NCBI GenBank assembly: GCA_030044775.1
Contig: JASICF010000360.1
Span: 1-7,247 of the forward strand
Length of the DNA: 7,247 nt
Origin: Candidatus Sulfotelmatobacter sp.
Lineage (GTDB): Bacteria > Acidobacteriota > Terriglobia > Terriglobales > Acidobacteriaceae
Direction of reading: 5' to 3'
The notes beneath the pieces are model-generated. The model was not told the origin of the DNA. It saw only the letters and a program-made list of their open reading frames with translations, and did no database searches. The translations under genes and the position numbers were made by a program. Positions 1 to 4,223 of this stretch are shown here, one piece after another. The stretch's first letter is position 1. Each line of letters starts with the position of its first letter.

Positions 1-716
1 TGCAAGGTGAGGCAGAAGAAAAAACCAATTGCTGCCGCTGCCAGCAATCCTGGCCATTGCTCGCCCGCATTTTGCGAGTGAATTAGTCCAAAAACGGAGG
101 AGAGAAAAATTGCCGCCGGCCAGAAACCAACTGCCCGGGTCAGCGTGAACTGCGAATAGCCGCGCAGCAGGAACTCCTCAAAAAATCCCACCAGCAAGAA
201 GAATAACCCCCAGAACAGGGCGAATCTCACGATGCGCGCGCCATGAATCGCCAGGTGGCCGAAGCTGAACAATCGCAGGTCGTACATGGCCATTAGAAGA
301 AGCGTAATGCTTGCGAAGCCCCAAATCCCGCCAATCCAAAACGATCCCCCGAACGCTCCCCGCAGTGGCAAACCGTAGCTCCGCCAGGGCCGCCTCTCAA
401 CCCGCGCCAGAATGAACGATGGCGCCGCCGCGGCTACAAAAAGCCCAAACTCGGCCAGCATCATCGACCACAGCCCGTTCGCGCCTAAATCCAACGATCC
501 CACCCAGCGTGCAATCACAAACTGCAGCACATAAAAGGTAGCCGCGTAGAAGGCAAACCCCCATCCAGGCCGTAGCCCGTCCGGTCCCAGAAAAACCGCC
601 CGCGCGTAAGAAGGTTGCATCGCGGCGGCAAGATTCGGCGAGTCGCCCGCCAATCCGGCTGAAATTTCCCCGGCCGCCGGCTTTCCCTCATCCGGGATAT
701 GTGTTCTGTCTTCCAT
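1..716 (-). CDS. CPBP family intramembrane metalloprotease (partial, C-terminus beyond left edge)
   Basis: This minus-strand frame stays open from an ATG at 716 to the left edge: 238 full codons, with no stop reached. The N-terminus (about 45 residues) is hydrophilic; several membrane segments follow. Near residues 180-187 is EEFLLRGY, the EExxxR motif of the CPBP/Abi family (PF02517, CAAX-protease-like), with E180, E181 and R185. Near 209-216 is FGLIHSQN, the second family motif (FxxxH) with H213. In this family the glutamates and histidines form a metal site inside the membrane; the third conserved motif should lie beyond the window. Members range from prenyl-protein endoproteases to bacteriocin-immunity proteins, so the substrate cannot be told. 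The start is the only ATG after the in-frame stop at 747-749; an AAGGA lies about 13 nt upstream, which is rather far. It is divergent from the membrane protein at 772 across 55 bp. Confidence 0.88.
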   Translation of the reverse strand, partial: MEDRTHIPDEGKPAAGEISAGLAGDSPNLAAAMQPSYARAVFLGPDGLRPGWGFAFYAATFYVLQFVIARWVGSLDLGANGLWSMMLAEFGLFVAAAAPSFILARVERRPWRSYGLPLRGAFGGSFWIGGIWGFASITLLLMAMYDLRLFSFGHLAIHGARIVRFALFWGLFFLLVGFFEEFLLRGYSQFTLTRAVGFWPAAIFLSSVFGLIHSQNAGEQWPGLLAAAAIGFFFCLTL

Positions 717-771
717 TGCGGAGCAGGTTTCCTTAAACAGGCTCGCTCATGGTAAAACACTCGGTCCGCTT

Positions 772-2004
772 ATGAGTCGTTTTTTCACGCGCGAGCGGTT
801 TGGCTGGGCGCAGTTTCTCGCCGGAGGCCTCCTCCTTATCTTTTTCGCGCAGGCGCTGTGGCTGATTCGCTCCGATCTTCGTACGGCCGACCCCAGCGGA
901 CCTGAACAGGTATTGCTGGCTGCGGGATGGCGGCAGATTCAGGGTGGCGGCATTGCCGGTGCGCCTTATCCCGATGCTGCGAGAGCTTTGCCCCTGGAAG
1001 TCTCCCGAGACGCCGGTGGCTTCGACACGGAACATTCGCCGCTTCTTCCGCTCGTGACCGCTGTTCCCCTGCTGGCTCTGCCGCAACCCCTCCTCGATGC
1101 CGGATTTTCTCCTTACTGGCGCTGGCTGATACATATTCCATTTCTCGCCTGTGGAGTTCTTCTCGGCGCATCGCTTTGGTATGTCGCGCGCCGCTTGTGC
1201 GGCAATACCGGAGGACTGCTGGCGCTCACGCTGTATTGTTTCTCGCCCGCAATGATCCAGGCCGGCGCTCTCTGGCACACCGATCCTGACATCTTCGCAG
1301 CCTGGGGGTCGTTCGGCGCAATCTTCACCGCCATTGCGGTCGCGCACACTCTCTACGCCCCGCGCGAAGTGGTTCTGTGGAACTGGCGTCGCATCGTTTT
1401 GCTTGGCGTAGCTTTTGCCATCGCAGTAGGGTCGGAATTTTCCATGATCATCGTGGCCCTGGTTGCTCTGGGCTTCATGCTGTATGTCGCGCCGATACGT
1501 CGCGGCGCAGTGCTCATTATCTGGACGGCATCATGTTTCCTGGCCGCGTTCCTGCTGTTTGCTGCGTATTTCTTCCATTTTCATACATTCTTGCAGGGGA
1601 TCGGGCATGCCTCCTTCTGGGGAGCAACCTGGCGCGGCTTCGCGATTCCAGCCGTCTATAAGGAAGTGGCCTCGCAGGTCCTGCGTGGCTGTCCGGCGCT
1701 TGCCTTCCTTCTTCCTATCACGCTGGGGGCATATCTGGCATGGCCGCGAACCCGCTATTTCGGCAATACCGCTCCGATTTTTGTCGCTTTGCTGTTTGTC
1801 TTGCTTGGGATGGCTCACCCTCACCTTGCCGGTGCGGGATTCCTGCTGGCTTCCATTCCCTTTTGGCTGATCTTTGTCTCTGGTGTGATTGCCGATCTTA
1901 TTGAGACTTCGTATCGTCCGCTCGTCATGGCCTGTATTGGCGGATTGGTCGGCGCGTATATTTTCTGGAATCTCATGGCTTTGTTTCGCATTCCGTCGGG
2001 ATAG
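772..2004 (+). CDS. Polytopic membrane protein, probable GT-C fold glycosyltransferase (ArnT/PMT-like)
   Basis: The product is 410 residues with roughly ten to eleven hydrophobic segments, for example near 12-32, 90-108, 117-138, 145-165, 178-195, 207-240, 246-270, 306-324, 335-350, 354-375 and 383-403. After the first segment comes a soluble loop (about 33-86) containing RSDLRTADPSGPEQ, then EHSPLLPL at 87-94. That resembles the D/E-H-P-P-L element of PMT_2/ArnT-type lipid-phosphate-sugar-dependent glycosyltransferases. HTDPDIFAAW (169-178) falls where these proteins usually carry a D/E-P-hydrophobic motif. The family would transfer a sugar from a polyprenyl carrier on the outer face of the inner membrane. 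At 410 residues it is shorter than typical members (about 500-600), with no large periplasmic C-terminal domain. The assignment rests on topology and weak motifs; an unrelated membrane protein is possible. ATG 772 has no convincing ribosome site; the frame is open further upstream but offers no better start. Confidence 0.6.
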   Translation: MSRFFTRERFGWAQFLAGGLLLIFFAQALWLIRSDLRTADPSGPEQVLLAAGWRQIQGGGIAGAPYPDAARALPLEVSRDAGGFDTEHSPLLPLVTAVPLLALPQPLLDAGFSPYWRWLIHIPFLACGVLLGASLWYVARRLCGNTGGLLALTLYCFSPAMIQAGALWHTDPDIFAAWGSFGAIFTAIAVAHTLYAPREVVLWNWRRIVLLGVAFAIAVGSEFSMIIVALVALGFMLYVAPIRRGAVLIIWTASCFLAAFLLFAAYFFHFHTFLQGIGHASFWGATWRGFAIPAVYKEVASQVLRGCPALAFLLPITLGAYLAWPRTRYFGNTAPIFVALLFVLLGMAHPHLAGAGFLLASIPFWLIFVSGVIADLIETSYRPLVMACIGGLVGAYIFWNLMALFRIPSG

Positions 2005-2070
2005 GATTCGCGATAATCCCTTTGAGGTAACTGCTTCTGTTTGAAAAACCCTCCTGAAACCTACTTCTGT

Positions 2071-2098
2071 CTCCGCGTTCGGAGCCTGCGGAGAGGAG
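2071..2098 (+). promoter_or_regulatory. Strong Shine-Dalgarno with overlapping alternative hairpins
   Basis: The purine run GGAGAGGAG (2090-2098) is the best ribosome-binding sequence in the window. Just upstream, CTCCG (2071-2075) can pair with CGGAG (2080-2084) over a CGTT loop. Alternatively CTCCGC (2071-2076) can pair with GCGGAG (2088-2093), which would cover the 5' part of the purine run. The two pairings exclude each other. No promoter or terminator was recognised in the remaining 2005-2070 gap. Confidence 0.4.
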
Positions 2099-2110
2099 TA
2101 TGATGATGCT

Positions 2111-2941
2111 GTGGGTCGTTCCGTCGAGTCTCCGGGTCCGGTCGTGCGTTCCTCTCTCGAAAGGATATTGTCCCCGCTCCGGCCGTTACTGATAGGTATG
2201 GCGATTGTGATTTTGGCACCCCTTGCGTTCGCTCAGAGAGGTGCGAGCGGAGGAGCGCGAGGCGGAGCTCCGGTTCAGCTCGGTGTGCCGCATCACGGCC
2301 CGGGAGCAGGGTTTGTTTCCGGAGGTGAGCGCGGCCGTGACCGATTCAACCGACACGCCGGTCCCTACTCGTATCTTTCTTTGCCGTTTCCGTTCTTTGA
2401 CGATGCCGTTGACGCCGATGATCTCTATGCAGCGGGATATCCGATAGCGGCTCCCCTGCCACCGTTCATGCCGTCGTCTGCTGCATTTTCGCGCTACGGA
2501 GGCGAGGCCCGCGGCAGCGAGAGTTCTTTATCCAGCGAACCCTCTCAGCCGCTGATGATCGAGCTGCAGAATGGCCGCTACACCCAGGTGAGCAGCGCTG
2601 CTGTCGACGGCCAAGCCACGCCGTTGAGTTCCGCTTCTGACGACGCACATCCGTTTCGACCTGGCGATAGGGCCGAGGGTCCCATGATCGCGCCCCCCGC
2701 TGCAACTGAGATGACGCCGGTCGTTCTGATTTTTCGCGACGGCCACAACGAGCAAGTGCACGACTACACCATCGCCAACGGCGTTCTCTACGCTCGCGGC
2801 AATTTCTACACAGACGGATACTGGAATAAGAACATCGATCTCGCCTCTCTCGACCTGACCGAAACCGTGCGGGCCAACGCCAGCCGCAATGTGCAGTTCG
2901 AGGTGCCTTCATCGCCCAACGAGGTGATTGCCCGGTTCTAA
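2111..2941 (+). CDS. Secreted hypothetical protein with signal peptide
   Basis: The product is 276 residues. A hydrophobic stretch at about 24-41 (LRPLLIGMAIVILAPLAFA) ends in AFA-Q, a good signal-peptidase I site, so the mature protein would be outside the inner membrane. After it comes a Gly/Ala/His-rich low-complexity region (43-75), a Pro/Ser-rich linker (to about 200), and a compact C-terminal part (about 203-265). There PVVLIFRDGHNEQV, DYTIANGVLYA and the IDLASLDLTETVRAN stretch suggest small beta strands. The C-terminal part resembles uncharacterised acidobacterial exported proteins (from memory); no function is known to me. Start choice is uncertain. GTG 2111 keeps a positively charged N-region before the hydrophobic core. 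In-frame ATG 2198 would leave only about 12 residues before cleavage and no charge. The strong ribosome site upstream is best spaced for ATGs in another frame. It converges with the gene at 3612-3184. Confidence 0.75.
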   Translation: MGRSVESPGPVVRSSLERILSPLRPLLIGMAIVILAPLAFAQRGASGGARGGAPVQLGVPHHGPGAGFVSGGERGRDRFNRHAGPYSYLSLPFPFFDDAVDADDLYAAGYPIAAPLPPFMPSSAAFSRYGGEARGSESSLSSEPSQPLMIELQNGRYTQVSSAAVDGQATPLSSASDDAHPFRPGDRAEGPMIAPPAATEMTPVVLIFRDGHNEQVHDYTIANGVLYARGNFYTDGYWNKNIDLASLDLTETVRANASRNVQFEVPSSPNEVIARF

Positions 2942-2964
2942 CCGATCCCTCTTGGGAAAGGCCG

Positions 2965-3008
2965 TGTAGGGACAGCCGCCTCGGCTGTCCGGTCGAGCGG
3001 AGCTCGAC
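2965..3008 (+). repeat. REP-like double hairpin, copy 1
   Basis: TGTAG is followed by the perfect 9-bp hairpin GGACAGCCG (2970-2978), loop CCT, CGGCTGTCC (2982-2990). After a one-base spacer comes a second perfect hairpin, GTCGAGC (2992-2998), loop GGA, GCTCGAC (3002-3008). The tetranucleotide GTAG (2966-2969) sits at the foot of the first hairpin, as in enterobacterial REP sequences recognised by RAYT proteins. Its first 26 bases are identical to those of the copy inside gyrA. It lies 24 bp after the stop at 2941, in the gap between two convergent genes, where it could also stall transcription or protect mRNA ends. Confidence 0.85.
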
Positions 3009-3076
3009 GGTCGCGCCCAATCTGTGCCGGGTCCATTCTGGTCCTGGCTTACTCCACCCCATCGCGTCGAGTCGGC

Positions 3077-3101
3077 GTCATTCCGAAGCGCGGCGAGAAT
3101 C
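3077..3101 (+). repeat. Possible degenerate second extragenic repeat (GTCATTCCG type)
   Basis: GTCATTCCGAAGCG followed by CGGCGAGAATC resembles, with mismatches, the GTCATTCCGAGCGAAGCGAG-type extragenic repeats that I recall as common in several bacterial genomes. There is only one copy here, so the call rests on memory rather than on repetition within the window. Confidence 0.25.
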
Positions 3102-3112
3102 AACGATGTCCG

Positions 3113-3157
3113 TGTGGGGACAGCCGCCCTCGGCTGTCCGGTCGAGCGAAGCTCGAC
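3113..3157 (+). repeat. REP-like double hairpin, copy 2
   Basis: It has the same orientation and architecture as the copy at 2965-3008, 148 bp further on. The first hairpin is GGACAGCCG (3118-3126), loop CCCT, CGGCTGTCC (3131-3139). A one-base spacer follows, then GTCGAGC (3141-3147), loop GAA, GCTCGAC (3151-3157). The foot is GTGG instead of GTAG, and the first loop has one extra C. The second stem is identical to copy 1; its loop differs (GAA versus GGA). It ends 26 bp from the stop of the minus-strand gene at 3184. Confidence 0.85.
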
Positions 3158-3183
3158 AGCCCGCGCCGGAGCCCTCGCGCACT

Positions 3184-3612
3184 TCACTTCTTCTTCTTTG
3201 ACTTCCGCCCGCCCGGAACTTTTCCGATTCGAGGGTCGCGCGCAAGTACCAGCTCACAGGCCCGCAACGCAGATTCCTCGAAATCCGGCTCGCCCGAAGG
3301 AAGCACCTGCCAGCCGGTGATCTTTTTGCCCAGCAATCCAACCGACCGCATGCGGGGAAACTCCGAGCGAAGGCTTTCGTGGTGTTCCTCTGTGGTGGCG
3401 AGCCAGACGCCGTTGTCAGCAGGGTACTTGGGTTTCTCGCGGAGAATGAGAATGATCTTCTCCTCAACATAAATCGCCAGGCAGCCAAACATCGGCCGTG
3501 TCATCGGCGCAAGCGGAGCCAATGCCCCGAGCACGAATTCATGCGGCACTCGCTTGCGAGGCTTGGCAAGCAAGGGATCGACGGGAGTCGAACGCTGAAG
3601 TGTTCGGGGCAT
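3184..3612 (-). CDS. Small TfoX-N-like protein of unknown function
   Basis: The product is 142 residues, soluble, with no signal peptide or membrane segment. The core begins with RPMFGCLAIYVEEKIILILREK (39-60, quoted in full: RPMFGCLAIYV then EEKIILILREK). It continues with NGVWLATTEEHHESL (67-81), LGKKITGWQVLP (94-105) and DFEESALRACELVLARDP (110-127), and ends in a Lys-rich tail (GGRKSKKKK). The MFG-x-LAIYV opening recalls the N-terminal domain of TfoX/Sxy proteins. The rest does not obviously follow that family, so the relation is a weak guess. I recall similar uncharacterised proteins in Acidobacteriota and Bacteroidota. The ATG at 3612 is used because a TATAAT box lies only about 10 nt upstream and no ribosome site is visible; a later GTG before PHEFVLG is an alternative. 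It is divergent from the gene at 3687 and convergent with the one ending at 2941. Confidence 0.72.
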   Translation of the reverse strand: MPRTLQRSTPVDPLLAKPRKRVPHEFVLGALAPLAPMTRPMFGCLAIYVEEKIILILREKPKYPADNGVWLATTEEHHESLRSEFPRMRSVGLLGKKITGWQVLPSGEPDFEESALRACELVLARDPRIGKVPGGRKSKKKK

Positions 3613-3622
3613 TAGCGGAGAA

Positions 3623-3628
3623 ATTATA
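3623..3628 (-). promoter_or_regulatory. -10 box of the minus-strand gene starting at 3612
   Basis: The reverse strand reads a perfect TATAAT. Transcription would be expected to start about 7 nt further on, near 3616, leaving only about 3-5 nt before the ATG at 3612. No good -35 hexamer was found. This suggests a nearly leaderless message. Confidence 0.5.
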
Positions 3629-3674
3629 GTAGGCCCTAGCCTGCCGTAACCGCTGGCGGGCTCTTTGCCTGGCG

Positions 3675-3680
3675 TATAAT
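3675..3680 (+). promoter_or_regulatory. -10 box of the leaderless gene starting at 3687
   Basis: A perfect TATAAT ends 6 nt before the GTG at 3687, the distance expected between a -10 box and the first transcribed base. The mRNA would then begin with its start codon. No convincing -35 box is present, as is common for leaderless promoters in other phyla. Confidence 0.55.
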
Positions 3681-3686
3681 CGCGGT

Positions 3687-3911
3687 GTGCTTACTGAGGA
3701 TGACAAGCAGTGGATAAAAGGCCAGCTCGAGCAGCGAGTCGGGAGTCTTGAAGAGCGTTTTGAAGAACGGCTTGAAAAGCTTGAGACCACGCTACTGACC
3801 GAATTTCATAAGTGGGGATCGCCTGTCGAATTGCGCCAGCGGAGCCACGCCGCCACTCTACGTGCCCACTATGCCGAAATGGAAGCGCAACGACGGCGTC
3901 AAGAAGCTTGA
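3687..3911 (+). CDS. Small charged coiled-coil protein, function unknown
   Basis: The product is 74 residues and starts at GTG. It is highly charged and helical throughout: LEQRVGSLEERFEERLEKLE (14-33) gives a short heptad coiled coil. A conserved-looking TEFHKWGSPVELRQRSHAA segment (38-56) follows, then a basic and acidic helical tail ending RRRQEA. There is no signal, membrane segment, cysteine or enzyme motif. I recall similar short proteins with an LLTEFHKW-SP segment across Acidobacteriota, but no function is known to me. The start is supported by the TATAAT six bases upstream rather than by a ribosome site, which is absent. It stands alone: divergent from the gene at 3612 and separated from gyrA by 312 bp. 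Confidence 0.7.
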   Translation: MLTEDDKQWIKGQLEQRVGSLEERFEERLEKLETTLLTEFHKWGSPVELRQRSHAATLRAHYAEMEAQRRRQEA

Positions 3912-3920
3912 GGATCGTTA

Positions 3921-3957
3921 AGGAAGGGCGACACCGGCGCCGGGTGTCCCGTCCTTC
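3921..3957 (+). repeat. GC-rich imperfect palindrome downstream of the small gene
   Basis: GACACC (3930-3935) pairs with GGTGTC (3943-3948), and GAAGG (3923-3927) pairs with CCTTC (3953-3957), with short mismatched joints. The apex contains GGCGCC, itself palindromic. It begins 10 bp after the stop of the gene ending at 3911. ATTTT at 3969-3973 is about 12 nt away and not a proper uridine tract. It may be a weak terminator or another extragenic palindrome. The remainder of the gene-free stretch to 4223 has no recognisable gene; see the gyrA upstream dyad. Confidence 0.45.
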
Positions 3958-4113
3958 TGAGCTGGCACTATTTTACGCGTAGCTAAGCCGCCTGCAGCAC
4001 GCAACAGAAATCAACGATCGCTTGGAAATACTACGACCCAAGCGCGTCCATCTGATGGCTCAGCCATGTAATCAGGAACCCCCAAGGCCACCAAACTCAC
4101 AACCTCAAACGTG

Positions 4114-4161
4114 TTAGAATAAGTCAGTTTTCGATTCTAACTAACCACTTGTAAATACAAT
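4114..4161 (+). promoter_or_regulatory. Candidate gyrA promoter region with AT-rich dyad
   Basis: TTAGAAT (4114-4120) and ATTCTAA (4134-4140) form a perfect 7-bp inverted repeat with a 13-nt spacer, in the most AT-rich part of the window. Two -10-like hexamers are present: TAGAAT (4115-4120), inside the left arm, and TACAAT (4156-4161). Neither has a good -35 partner at 17 bp. The leader to the ATG at 4224 would be about 60-100 nt. The placement fits a promoter with an overlapping operator or an mRNA hairpin; this is inference. Confidence 0.35.
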
Positions 4162-4223
4162 TGCTTAGCACAAAAATGCGAGCCGCATAGTGCCTAGGCC
4201 AAGAGCCGAAAGTCAAACCCAGA

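Noticed and set aside
733..1347. Antisense open frame over the membrane protein at 772
   Set aside because: The product is hydrophilic, of low-complexity Arg/Glu type, while the sense frame gives a coherent multi-spanning membrane protein.
3540..3612. tRNA-like T-arm on the minus strand (GTTCGACTCCCG)
   Set aside because: The flanking bases do not form a T-stem, no acceptor or anticodon arm is found, and the region lies in the start of a protein gene.
4176..4190. Four-codon upstream ORF (ATG CGA GCC GCA TAG) in the gyrA leader
   Set aside because: It has no ribosome site and is too short to separate from chance.
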